The notes: generated from the sequence alone by a model not told the origin. A stretch of DNA of 10,116 nucleotides from an uncultured Rhodopirellula sp. (GCA_913061385.1 CAJXTM010000066.1:1-10116), one strand, 5' to 3'. Numbered from the stretch's first letter, positions 1 to 6,699 are shown. Numbers and translations are program-made.

Positions 1-19
1 AGATGTGTATAAGAGACAG
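1..19. other. Tn5/Nextera mosaic-end adapter remnant (artefact)
   Basis: The first 19 bases, AGATGTGTATAAGAGACAG, are exactly the Tn5 transposase mosaic end used in Nextera libraries. They are not genomic sequence. Translation of these bases gives MCIRDS on the plus strand and CLLYTS on the minus strand, both typical adapter-derived peptides. The minus-strand gene at this end is therefore cut by the contig edge rather than naturally ended. Confidence 0.96.
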
Positions 20-543
20 CCGTTGGGGCCTTTATGAGGAACAATCACAATGCGTGGTGCTTGGTTGCTTGTTTCTTCACGCAGTTTCGCGAGTGTTTTC
101 TTTTCGGAATCAACTTGCTGCAGGACCGTTTGTAACATTTGCTGGTCGATCTCCGCAGAGTCAGTTGTCGTGTCATTCAATCGCGATATTTCGTCATTCA
201 GTTCTTTCAATCTCTCACGTGTGCTTGCCAGTTGTTCCTCGATATAAGTGAGAGCATCACGGCGTTCTCCCAATTCTGTAGTTTGCTCTTCGCGAAACGA
301 GACAAGCTCCTCCAAGCGAAAGACTTGCTCTTTCAACATTGAATCAGCGGTGCTTACGGTAAGACCATCACGTGGCGGCGCGGGTCTCTCCGGTGTTTCG
401 TTGCGTGCCGTTTGTTCTGCTGCGTTGGTTGCGTTTTGTGCAACCAACGCAAGCAGCAGAATTAATGTCCCAAGGGTGCAAACGAGTACCGCTAAGAAAG
501 GGAACAAGGATGGTGATAGCCCTTTGCGATCTCGCCGACTCAT
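20..543 (-). CDS. ExbD/TolR/MotB-like single-helix coiled-coil protein, 3' end missing
   Basis: The frame is open from the ATG at 543 to the contig edge, about 174 genuine residues. A short basic N-terminus (MSRRDRKG) is followed by one membrane helix at about residues 13-34 (FPFLAVLVCTLGTLILLL). Next come a Pro-rich linker (about 48-60) and a charged coiled coil (about 66-160), then IVIVPHKGPNG where the contig ends. This layout resembles ExbD/TolR/MotB stator subunits and matches, from memory, a planctomycete family that continues past this GPNG motif. ExbD/TolR proteins have an Asp just after the Pro-Phe pair in the helix; here Ala18 is at that place. The start overlaps the stop of the MotA-like gene (ATGA), with an AAGG 8 nt upstream (552-555), so the two are likely translationally coupled. 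The upstream partner supports a membrane complex. Function is unknown; an ion-channel role is doubtful without the Asp. Confidence 0.85.
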
Positions 544-2153
544 GCTGCCTGCCTTGAGGTAGTACCGTCAGCTGGACGACTGGGGGTCGATATTCGACTA
601 GATAAAACATCCACGGCTCGTGCTAGAATGCGCATCGCATCCGCCATCCCATCTCCTCCGGCAGCAGCCACACTTCGGTCAACGTTGGCATTGGTGGCGA
701 TAAGTCGTTGCAGATTCGAGTCGAGAGAGTTTTGCAACATCGTGACAGCAGCAACGCTGCCCTGGGTTTCCGCAAGTTCTTCGCACTGTTTGGACAGAGC
801 ATTCAAAACCACTTGCAACTGGTCCGAGTGCTGGCTAACAACACCTGCTTGGTGCGTGCATTGCGCATCGAAGTGGAGCGATGTTTTATCGGTTACGGTT
901 TTGAGAGCTTCAGCGTGCTCGATCAAAGCGGGCGATAGCTGATTGTCGATATCAGTCAGTAGTTTGCGGCAGATTTGTTCGTGTGAAAGCGTTGAAGCCT
1001 GATGGCTTGTGGTCATTAGCTCGTGCCAGCGATCGCATTCCTTCACGATTTGTGTTCCAACGAGTTCCGATGCACCGGTGATACTCGCGGCGTGATCATT
1101 CAACGCAGGAAGAAGCGTTCTTTCCAGAGCTTCACTGATCTTATTAGCGCTGTCTTCCTGCACACTCTGCCAGTGTTCCTGTGCTTCATCGATGGTTTTC
1201 GCCCAGAGACGGGTCTGGTTGTCTAACGATTCAGCGACTGCAGCCTGCACGCCTCGGCACAAATCAGCGATCAAGGCCGTTTGGTTGTCGGAGGTTTCAT
1301 CACTTGGAAGGCTGGCGGAGACAAGATGGCCAACTCGGGCATCGATGTCAGCAAGAAGTTGTTGTTCTCCACGTTCGATCGGGAATTGCACAAAAATCGC
1401 AACCACTGATAAAACGAGTCCCAGAGCGGTTGTGTCAAAAGCGACATACAAACCACTCTTGAGATTCTCTACCGCTGCGCTGCCATTGGCAAAATCCAGT
1501 CCACCCAAGGTTTGGGTAATACCGATCACGGTGCCAAGGAAACCGAGCATTGGAATTGCCCAGATGATGATTCTCACCAGACCCAGCGAGTCGTGTGCTA
1601 CATCGGCATCGCGACCTGAAAGCTCTCTGAGATCGTCAGCAAGATGTTTCGTTGTTCCACGTTGGGATTGCCGTGTTAGCAATTCTTCCAGTCTGGACAC
1701 GAGCCGATTTTTCCGCGTTTGAGTCGGTAATCGGCCGAGCTCTTTCAGCCATCGCCTAGAAACGAATCCTGCATCGTTATCGGCCAGCCAACGATCAGCT
1801 GGCGATTCCTCTGCGACCGGCGGTAACAGGTCTTCGTCCCTGATTGCATGTAGTTGCTTGGCCTGAGTGAGTACATCGAGCCACTTTGTGAAGAGTACTG
1901 CGACGGCGAACCAAAACAGAATGGTCGCTGCAATCGCGATGGGATGCCCAAGGAAATATCGCTTCAGGGGTTCCCAGGAGGTTGCGTAAACAAGGCTGTA
2001 GAAGCCGGCATTTAACGCGGTTCCAGTGAGGGCCGCGAGGGCGGCGTTCCCCCAAGGGTGAGACTCGGTGCGTTCCGTAGCCTCAGTGTCGATGGTTTTG
2101 TCTGCAGGCCGCACGTTGGGCTCAAAACCTGAACTTTTTACATCAATTCCCAC
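540..2153 (-). CDS. MotA/TolQ/ExbB-type membrane protein with long C-terminal tail
   Basis: The protein has 537 residues from the GTG at 2153. That start is preferred to the upstream in-frame TTG at 2159 because GAGAGG (2160-2165) lies 6 nt before the GTG but touches the TTG. Four hydrophobic segments are visible at about 40-58, 71-89, 194-216 and 235-257. The last two carry the MotA/TolQ/ExbB signature: AIPMLGFLGTVIG in the third, and FDTTALGL with pore-type Thr241/Thr242 in the fourth. Proteins of this family form pentameric inner-membrane rings around two copies of an ExbD/MotB partner and couple proton or sodium flow to work. The partner here is the next gene, overlapping by 4 bp. TolQ and ExbB are about 230 residues; this one has an extra helical tail (about 258-537) rich in Gln, Glu, Ala and Leu, likely coiled coil in the cytoplasm. 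Asp240 inside the pore helix is notable. The cellular role cannot be told from sequence. Confidence 0.9.
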   Translation of the reverse strand: MGIDVKSSGFEPNVRPADKTIDTEATERTESHPWGNAALAALTGTALNAGFYSLVYATSWEPLKRYFLGHPIAIAATILFWFAVAVLFTKWLDVLTQAKQLHAIRDEDLLPPVAEESPADRWLADNDAGFVSRRWLKELGRLPTQTRKNRLVSRLEELLTRQSQRGTTKHLADDLRELSGRDADVAHDSLGLVRIIIWAIPMLGFLGTVIGITQTLGGLDFANGSAAVENLKSGLYVAFDTTALGLVLSVVAIFVQFPIERGEQQLLADIDARVGHLVSASLPSDETSDNQTALIADLCRGVQAAVAESLDNQTRLWAKTIDEAQEHWQSVQEDSANKISEALERTLLPALNDHAASITGASELVGTQIVKECDRWHELMTTSHQASTLSHEQICRKLLTDIDNQLSPALIEHAEALKTVTDKTSLHFDAQCTHQAGVVSQHSDQLQVVLNALSKQCEELAETQGSVAAVTMLQNSLDSNLQRLIATNANVDRSVAAAGGDGMADAMRILARAVDVLSSRISTPSRPADGTTSRQAA

Positions 2154-2159
2154 GATCAA

Positions 2160-2165
2160 CCTCTC
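2160..2165 (-). promoter_or_regulatory. Ribosome binding site of the MotA-like gene
   Basis: On the minus strand GAGAGG is followed by 6 bases and then GTG at 2153. It decides the start, because the in-frame TTG at 2159 directly abuts the site and could not use it. Confidence 0.6.
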
Positions 2166-2200
2166 TCGGGAGTTTATTCTCGGGGACGAATTTGGGAACG

Positions 2201-2215
2201 GCTGATCAAATCAGC
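2201..2215. repeat. Short perfect inverted repeat, possible operator
   Basis: GCTGAT and ATCAGC form perfect 6-bp arms around a 3-base spacer (CAA). It lies about 48-62 bases upstream of the GTG start of the MotA-like gene, where an operator could sit. There is no T-run beside it, so a terminator is unlikely. It could be chance. Confidence 0.35.
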
Positions 2216-2519
2216 GTTCTGCTTCAGTCGTCCCGTCCGCCAATGGTGAGACCTTCGGCGGGAGGGCAATACCCCCTCAGCTTTCGGATCGACCGTCAGG
2301 ACCCCGCAACTTTATCCAATCGTCAGGAATTGCCACTTGGCTCCCAGGCAACCCGAAATCGATCCCTTTGGGGCGTCTGAGGCGGAATCACAGTCCAAAG
2401 AGTTCATATTGCGGCGAATTCGAGCATCTTCGTAATATCCGTCGGAGTTTGAGTCAGAGTACGAAAAGTCGTTTTCTGAGATCAAAACGAGGGAAAATGG
2501 CCCGTATCTTGAAGGAATT

Positions 2520-2523
2520 GGAG
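2520..2523 (+). promoter_or_regulatory. Ribosome binding site of the small membrane protein gene
   Basis: GGAG lies 8 bases before the ATG at 2532, and an AAGGA (2512-2516) precedes it. Three start-type codons stand in a row (GTG 2529, ATG 2532, ATG 2535). The 8-base spacing favours the middle one, though 2535 is also possible. Confidence 0.5.
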
Positions 2524-2531
2524 CATTTGTG

Positions 2532-2957
2532 ATGATGAACGCCGAAATGGTCGAAACAACCCAAGTCACGACTAGCGATGCCAGAACCCCGATAATCCGC
2601 ACATTACTCGTGCTCTTGATGGTGATTGGCATTGCGACCGTGGCGGTGAGTCAAAACCCGACGCCTCAGACTGACGGATCACCGATATCTTCCGAATATT
2701 CCGAACTCTCCATCGCCGAAACGGTGGCAAGGGTGGGTGCCTCGGGCGACATGATCGGATTTTCCCATTCTGACAGTTCGGGAACTCAGACAATTACGCT
2801 AGTTCATACCGGCAAAGCTTGGATGGCGGTGTATCATGTTGACAGGTCGGGGAAGGTCCGACTTGTCAGCAGTCGTCCAATCGATGCTGATTTTTCATTG
2901 CAACTGAACGCCACGTCGCCACTCCCTGAAGAGATTCGCGAGATCAATCGACGGTGA
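2532..2957 (+). CDS. Small signal-anchored protein of a planctomycete-type family, function unknown
   Basis: The protein has about 141 residues. A hydrophilic N-terminus of about 20 residues leads to one hydrophobic stretch (about 22-40, IIRTLLVLLMVIGIATVAVS), a signal anchor or uncleaved signal peptide. An outward-facing soluble part follows. Its second half has the pattern VHTGKAWMAVYHVDRSGKVR, then a beta-rich stretch, then LNATSPLPEEIREINRR at the C-terminus. From memory, this YHxD...SPLPxEIR ending is typical of a group of small planctomycete proteins of unknown function found in many copies per genome. The fold looks like a few beta strands with a terminal helix. It starts at ATG 2532 for the spacing reason given under its RBS. 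The next gene lies 125 bases downstream on the same strand, so co-transcription is possible but not shown. No function is assigned. Confidence 0.82.
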   Translation: MMNAEMVETTQVTTSDARTPIIRTLLVLLMVIGIATVAVSQNPTPQTDGSPISSEYSELSIAETVARVGASGDMIGFSHSDSSGTQTITLVHTGKAWMAVYHVDRSGKVRLVSSRPIDADFSLQLNATSPLPEEIREINRR

Positions 2958-3046
2958 TGGTAGGTGGTGTTGGGCTGCAGCGGTAAAATCTTGACGTAGG
3001 TTACAGCAGTCAGTTTTTCCCGTGTCCACAACTACCAATCGACGAT

Positions 3047-3060
3047 CCCGGCCGACCGGG
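3047..3060 (+). promoter_or_regulatory. Small GC-rich hairpin in the leader of the HTH gene
   Basis: CCCGG and CCGGG pair around a CCGA loop, ending 22 bases before the ATG at 3083 and just ahead of a GGAG (3068-3071). No T-run follows, so it is not an intrinsic terminator. It could be a leader structure affecting translation, or chance. Confidence 0.3.
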
Positions 3061-3082
3061 GTCTATCGGAGCCGAAGATCGA

Positions 3083-4660
3083 ATGGCTAACTATCTGACG
3101 TTAGAAGAAGCTGCCCAAAAGCTCGGAGTTCCCGCTGATCAATTAGTTGATTTGCGAAGCCAAGGGAAAGTGCGTGGTTTTCGTGATGGAGCGAGTTGGA
3201 AGTTCCCTGATAATGAAATCGAACGACTCGCCGATGAGATGGCTGATGGTGGCCTTCTCGACGGTGAAGGGAGTGACCTAGGCATCGGTGGGGATCCGAT
3301 TGCCTCTGGACAAGGAAGCGATGTCAACCTTGTTGCCTCCCGAGGAGATGATGCTGATGTGCAGGTCGTTTCCGGGGAAAGTGATTTGGAGATCTCTGAA
3401 GACTTGCTCGAGATCGATTCGGCAGAGTTGCAACTCAACGATCCCGCGATCATGCATGACTCCGCCCAGCTCGACTTAGCCATTGAGCCAAACGCGGGAA
3501 GTACTGGTCCTGTGACCGACCAAGAACTAAAAGAGATTTCCGAGTCTCATCCTGATGTCGTTGCCCCAGAAGTGGGCGGCGGAGAGGGAAGCGGCAGCAT
3601 GCTGGATCTTGAAAGCGAGCTGAGCTTGCAGGCCGGTAGTGACCTCAGTTTTGCCTCGGGTGAACCTGACGAGGACAGCGGGGAAGAACTGATCGGCGCA
3701 GACGATGACAGCGCGATGGATGTTCTCGGCAGTGATATTGATCCTGCGGGCTCACAAGCCAGTTCCGGTGGCGTCAGTAGTTTAGAACTCATGAGCGACT
3801 TGGATGAACCAGCAGATCTGATGGGATCGCGTGGTTCAGACGTATTAAGTGAACTTGATTTGCTCGGATCGGAAAAGTCCGGCAGCGGGGTTATTTCTGG
3901 AGACAGTGGCAGCCTGCTCGGCTCTGGACTTGGTAGCGGCTTGGGGTCCAGTCTGGGAGACGTTCTGGCAGACGACGAACTCGTCATTGCCGACGACGAC
4001 GACGATCTGGTGATCAGTGGTGCCGGAAGCGACATCTCCGTTGCTGGAGACAGTGGAATCAATCTGATGAGCCCTTCGGATAGTGGTTTGTCATTGGAGA
4101 GCGAACCACTTGATCTGGCTGGAAGCAGTATTTCAGCTCTCGATTTGGGACAGGAAATGTCCGAGGGCGGTAGTAGCGGTGGCGGCAGCGGATCCATGGT
4201 TGATTTTCAAGCGGATGAAGAGTTTCAGCTCTCGCCGTCCGGGATCAGTTTGGAACCTGACTTCGAAAGCGGTTCGCAAGTTATCGAAGTTGAGGATTCA
4301 GAAGCAATCGGCGAGCCAATTGAATTTGCGGATGCCGGTGTTGCCGGAGATGGTGATGTGTTCGGCGGCGAGGCCGAGGCTGTTGAGGTCTTGGGTATGG
4401 ACCCAGAAGAGGAAGAAGGCATCTCTGTAGATGATTCGGCGGCTGTTTCTGCGATCGGCGCTGGCGGCGGCGGATACAACGCTTATGAGGTACCGTTCAC
4501 CATCATGCAGTGCATTACCCTTTGTATGGTGCTGGCTGTTCTCGGTGTCGGGGGCATATTGGTCACCGACTTAATGCAGAATATGTGGAGCTACAGCGAC
4601 ACTGCTGCCCCTGTGAGCTCGATTACTGATTCTTTGGTCGGATGGCTGGATAAGAAGTGA
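3083..4660 (+). CDS. Excisionase-type HTH protein with acidic low-complexity region and C-terminal membrane helix
   Basis: The protein has 525 residues. Residues 1-53 form an excisionase/MerR-type helix-turn-helix (YLTLEEAAQKLGVPADQLVDL, then GKVRGFRDGASWKF and a closing helix), a fold that normally binds DNA. Residues about 54-466 are highly acidic and low-complexity, rich in Ser, Gly, Asp, Glu and Leu. They hold repeated GSD[LIV] units, a Gly-Ser-Leu run (about 278-292), five Asp in a row (304-308) and a paired DSGINL / DSGLSL motif (323-338). A single membrane helix follows at about 474-496, then a tail of about 29 residues. An HTH tied to the membrane by a long flexible linker suggests either a membrane-tethered DNA-binding protein or an HTH reused for protein contacts. 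Planctomycetes commonly carry such proteins, annotated only as excisionase family. The start is ATG 3083, with a loosely spaced GGAG 11 nt upstream. No recombinase lies nearby, so a role in excision is unlikely. Confidence 0.88.
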   Translation: MANYLTLEEAAQKLGVPADQLVDLRSQGKVRGFRDGASWKFPDNEIERLADEMADGGLLDGEGSDLGIGGDPIASGQGSDVNLVASRGDDADVQVVSGESDLEISEDLLEIDSAELQLNDPAIMHDSAQLDLAIEPNAGSTGPVTDQELKEISESHPDVVAPEVGGGEGSGSMLDLESELSLQAGSDLSFASGEPDEDSGEELIGADDDSAMDVLGSDIDPAGSQASSGGVSSLELMSDLDEPADLMGSRGSDVLSELDLLGSEKSGSGVISGDSGSLLGSGLGSGLGSSLGDVLADDELVIADDDDDLVISGAGSDISVAGDSGINLMSPSDSGLSLESEPLDLAGSSISALDLGQEMSEGGSSGGGSGSMVDFQADEEFQLSPSGISLEPDFESGSQVIEVEDSEAIGEPIEFADAGVAGDGDVFGGEAEAVEVLGMDPEEEEGISVDDSAAVSAIGAGGGGYNAYEVPFTIMQCITLCMVLAVLGVGGILVTDLMQNMWSYSDTAAPVSSITDSLVGWLDKK

Positions 4661-4829
4661 TTGTTAGGCATCCGTGGGACAGGTGGAGACCTAAGTGCTT
4701 GGTAAGGAACTGAGTCAAGGACTGGTAAACCTTTTTCGACCTGGGACATTCTGTCGCTATTCGGCAATTATGAGCCCATTCCCGCGTCCCAAGCTTATTT
4801 GCGGGGTAAGAAACTTAGTGGACCCCCTT

Positions 4830-4835
4830 TATACT
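4830..4835 (+). promoter_or_regulatory. Possible -10 promoter element
   Basis: TATACT differs from the sigma-70 -10 consensus by one base and lies in an AT-rich stretch about 240 bases before the lipoprotein start. The region 16-18 bases upstream (around 4807) has no good -35 match, so this is a weak call. Confidence 0.25.
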
Positions 4836-4981
4836 ATTGAAAATTGAACCTGTGATTTCTCAGGTGATCGGCTTCCCCAGTCGAGTCTCTCACCAGAGCA
4901 AAGAAGTGTTACCTGCCTAGAATGTTGTCCGTTGGGTGCTCGCGGCAGGTGTATCAGCCGCTCTCCCGTAGCTGTCAGGGC

Positions 4982-5003
4982 ATCGGCTAGATAAGCCGAT
5001 TTT
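4982..5003 (+). terminator. Hairpin followed by Ts: terminator or leader attenuator
   Basis: ATCGGCT (4982-4988) and AGCCGAT (4994-5000) make a perfect 7-bp stem with a 5-base AGATA loop, followed by TTT. The T-run is short for an intrinsic terminator. It lies 321 bases after the HTH gene and 73 bases before the lipoprotein ATG. It could end transcription from the left, or act in the leader of the lipoprotein-ccsBA operon if the promoter lies upstream of it. Confidence 0.4.
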
Positions 5004-5076
5004 GTCCATGTACGAGTTGGTAGAAATGACGGGCTCAACTATTCGCTTTCAGAATCTGTTTCATTGGCAATTAGCA

Positions 5077-6666
5077 ATGCGTTTTAAAAGTACTCTTCCG
5101 ATCTTAGCCTGTTTTGTGCTGGGGCTTGTTGGCTGTGAGCGAGTGGATCCGGTTGTCACCTACACAGTGCCAACCAAACTCCCCGCACAGCTGGTGCCCG
5201 GTCAGGACCGGATGTTGGCTGCGATGCTTCCCGTGGGGGACAATATTTGGTTCTTCAAAGTCACTGGCCCGGAGGGAGCAGTCGACTCGATTCACGACGA
5301 TTTTCGGAACTTTGTTGAGGGTATAACCTTCGAGGATGGTTCTCCAGAACTAGCTGATTTACCCACTGGTTGGCGGCGTGGCGGAGAGAAGCCATTCCGC
5401 TATGCGACACTCGACGTGGAGACACCCGATAAGCAACTTGGAATAAGTGTTTCGTCGCTGCCGCTTCGAGAAGATTCGTGGGATCAACAAGTACAAGACA
5501 ATGTCAACCGTTGGCGTGGTCAACTGGGATTGCCGAAGTCTGATCAGAAATGGGCTGATGCTCAAAAGCTCGCCGTGAAAGCCGCAGATCCGAATGCTGT
5601 TTGGGTCGACATCGTTGGCGAAACTGGCGAAACCAATTCGATGGCAGCACCGTTTGCTAATCGTGTCCCGCCGCCCAGTTCCTCAGCAATGCTGCCAAAT
5701 GCATCCGCCGCCTCCGTTGCTGACGAGCAGATGCTGGCCGCCATGGTCCCGAAGGGATCTGACGTTTGGTTTTTCAAGGTCAAAGGCGCAAAAGAGTCGG
5801 TCACTTCGTTGATGGGCACTTTTCGGGCATTCGTCGAGGGGATTCAATTCGAGGAAGGTGTACCCAAACTAGAAGATCTTCCGAAAACATGGACCCTAGG
5901 CGGAGAAAACGCTTTCCGTTTTGCAACTTTGGATGTAGCGACACCTGCAGGAAAATTAGATGTCAGCATCTCGAAACTGCTTCGCCAGCAAGATAAGCCA
6001 TGGGCAGAGCAAGTTGTGATGAATGTGAACCGTTGGCGTGGTCAGATGGGGTTGCCAGCTTCAACAATAAAGTGGGCTGGTGGACAGCCACTGAGCGTAA
6101 AAACGGCAGATGAAGGTTCCGTGTGGGTCAATTTGTCAGGGGACGACGACAGCGGCACAAAGAAGAAATCGGTGACGCCCCCGGTCACTGGTCAGCCTAG
6201 TTCAGGTGATGCGAATACTGGTGATGAAGATGATCCTGTGACCTATGTGGTTCCAAAAGGATGGCGTGATGGCCGGATGAGTAGTATGCGATTGGCTGCC
6301 TTCAATGTCGGGCCGGAAGATAAGTCAGCAGAGATCACCGTTATCCCAGCAGGGGGCGATCTTCGTGGAAATGTTGCCAGGTGGTTAGGGCAGGTAAGAA
6401 AAGGTACTACCCCTGAACAGATTGTCGATCAGGCGTTGAAGGATGCTCAGGATGTCACCGTTGCTGGTGTGGCAGGAAAACGGTTTCTGCTAATAGGCGA
6501 CGAGGGTGATGCTGCTGAACGAATGGCGATCGATGCGACAATTATCCCGCTAGGTTCGGATGGAACGAGCAATTTGTTCGTGAAGATGACTGGCCCAGCT
6601 GAAACAGTTGAGAAACAGGCTGATGCAATCGCCTTGTTCTTGAAATCCTTGAAATTGAATTTGTAA
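5077..6666 (+). CDS. Modular repeat lipoprotein upstream of the cytochrome c synthase
   Basis: The protein has 529 residues. The ATG at 5077 is chosen because MRFKSTLPILACFVLGLVGC is a standard lipoprotein signal peptide with an LVGC lipobox, Cys20 being the lipidation site. The mature protein is modular. Module A has the pattern MLAAMxPxGxxxWFFKVxG ... FVEGIxFE; module B has GWxxGG...ATLDV ... NRWRGQxGLP. They occur as A1 (about 46-88), B1 (about 95-185), A2 (219-261), B2 (about 268-360), then after an acidic Thr/Gly/Asp linker B3 (388-445) and A3 (about 490-529). The first two A-B pairs repeat at about 173 residues. No CxxCH or thioredoxin motif is seen. The synthase gene follows 33 bases later in the same frame, so the two are likely one operon. 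Its role may be at the outer face of the membrane near heme attachment, but this rests on position alone. No clear Shine-Dalgarno sequence precedes the start. Confidence 0.88.
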   Translation: MRFKSTLPILACFVLGLVGCERVDPVVTYTVPTKLPAQLVPGQDRMLAAMLPVGDNIWFFKVTGPEGAVDSIHDDFRNFVEGITFEDGSPELADLPTGWRRGGEKPFRYATLDVETPDKQLGISVSSLPLREDSWDQQVQDNVNRWRGQLGLPKSDQKWADAQKLAVKAADPNAVWVDIVGETGETNSMAAPFANRVPPPSSSAMLPNASAASVADEQMLAAMVPKGSDVWFFKVKGAKESVTSLMGTFRAFVEGIQFEEGVPKLEDLPKTWTLGGENAFRFATLDVATPAGKLDVSISKLLRQQDKPWAEQVVMNVNRWRGQMGLPASTIKWAGGQPLSVKTADEGSVWVNLSGDDDSGTKKKSVTPPVTGQPSSGDANTGDEDDPVTYVVPKGWRDGRMSSMRLAAFNVGPEDKSAEITVIPAGGDLRGNVARWLGQVRKGTTPEQIVDQALKDAQDVTVAGVAGKRFLLIGDEGDAAERMAIDATIIPLGSDGTSNLFVKMTGPAETVEKQADAIALFLKSLKLNL

Positions 6667-6699
6667 ACGATTCGTTCACACTCGAAACGTGATGAAATT

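Larger units (their letters stand above)
2154..2531. other. Divergent intergenic region
   Basis: This 378-base gap separates the leftward MotA-like operon from the rightward small membrane protein gene and must hold promoters for both. I see no convincing sigma-70 -35/-10 pair for either direction and no RNA gene. It contains the inverted repeat at 2201-2215, a weaker GAGGG/CCCTC pair (2262-2266 and 2274-2278), and CGTCAGGA twice (2294-2301 and 2321-2328). A 106-codon minus-strand open frame (2312-2632) covers part of it but overlaps the membrane segment of the plus-strand gene antisense and looks spurious. Confidence 0.6.
4661..5076 (+). other. Intergenic region upstream of the lipoprotein gene
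   Basis: No gene is supported in these 416 bases; a 69-codon minus-strand frame (4829-5038) has no recognisable features. The stretch holds the hairpin at 4982-5003 and a possible -10 box at 4830-4835. Two weaker inverted pairs are present: CCCGC/GCGGG (4781-4785 and 4801-4805, 15-base loop) and ACCTG/CAGGT (4848-4852 and 4861-4865). Frames open into it from the lipoprotein gene (TTG 5002, ATG 5008 and ATG 5026), but the signal peptide fixes the start at 5077. Confidence 0.55.

Noticed and set aside
3..251. Plus-strand frame at the left end beginning MCIRDS
   Set aside because: It starts inside the adapter and runs antisense to the real ExbD-like gene.
20..2153. Zorya-type anti-phage system (ZorA/ZorB)
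   Set aside because: The MotA-like protein with a long tail and a membrane partner recalls ZorAB. However, the partner has no visible peptidoglycan-binding OmpA domain, lacks the MotB Asp, and no ZorC/D/E genes are in view. The family looks like a widespread planctomycete pair. The gene after the ExbD-like one is off the contig, so this is not fully excluded.
2294..2328. Direct repeat CGTCAGGA, two copies 27 bases apart
   Set aside because: Eight bases is short enough to occur by chance, and the copies are not placed symmetrically relative to either gene start.
2312..2632. 106-codon minus-strand frame with a hydrophobic start
   Set aside because: Its hydrophobic part is the antisense of the membrane segment of the plus-strand gene at 2532, and the remainder shows no family features. 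The plus-strand gene has a ribosome site and a recognisable C-terminal motif.
2991..3019. TTGACG as a -35 box for the HTH gene
   Set aside because: The hexamer is close to consensus, but the bases 17 further on (TTTTTC) are a poor -10 match, so I did not annotate a promoter.
3083..3241. Excisionase of a mobile element
   Set aside because: The HTH is of the excisionase type, but the protein is 525 residues with a membrane helix. No integrase, attachment site or phage gene is nearby.
3547..4197. 216-codon minus-strand Ser/Pro/Leu-rich frame inside the HTH gene
   Set aside because: It is the mirror of the Ser/Gly/Asp-rich repeats on the plus strand, whose codons give open frames on the opposite strand. 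It has no domain or start signal.
5002..5076. N-terminal extension of the lipoprotein from TTG 5002 or ATG 5008
   Set aside because: It would place 23-25 polar residues before a perfect lipoprotein signal peptide, which would stop it working; ATG 5077 gives the standard layout.
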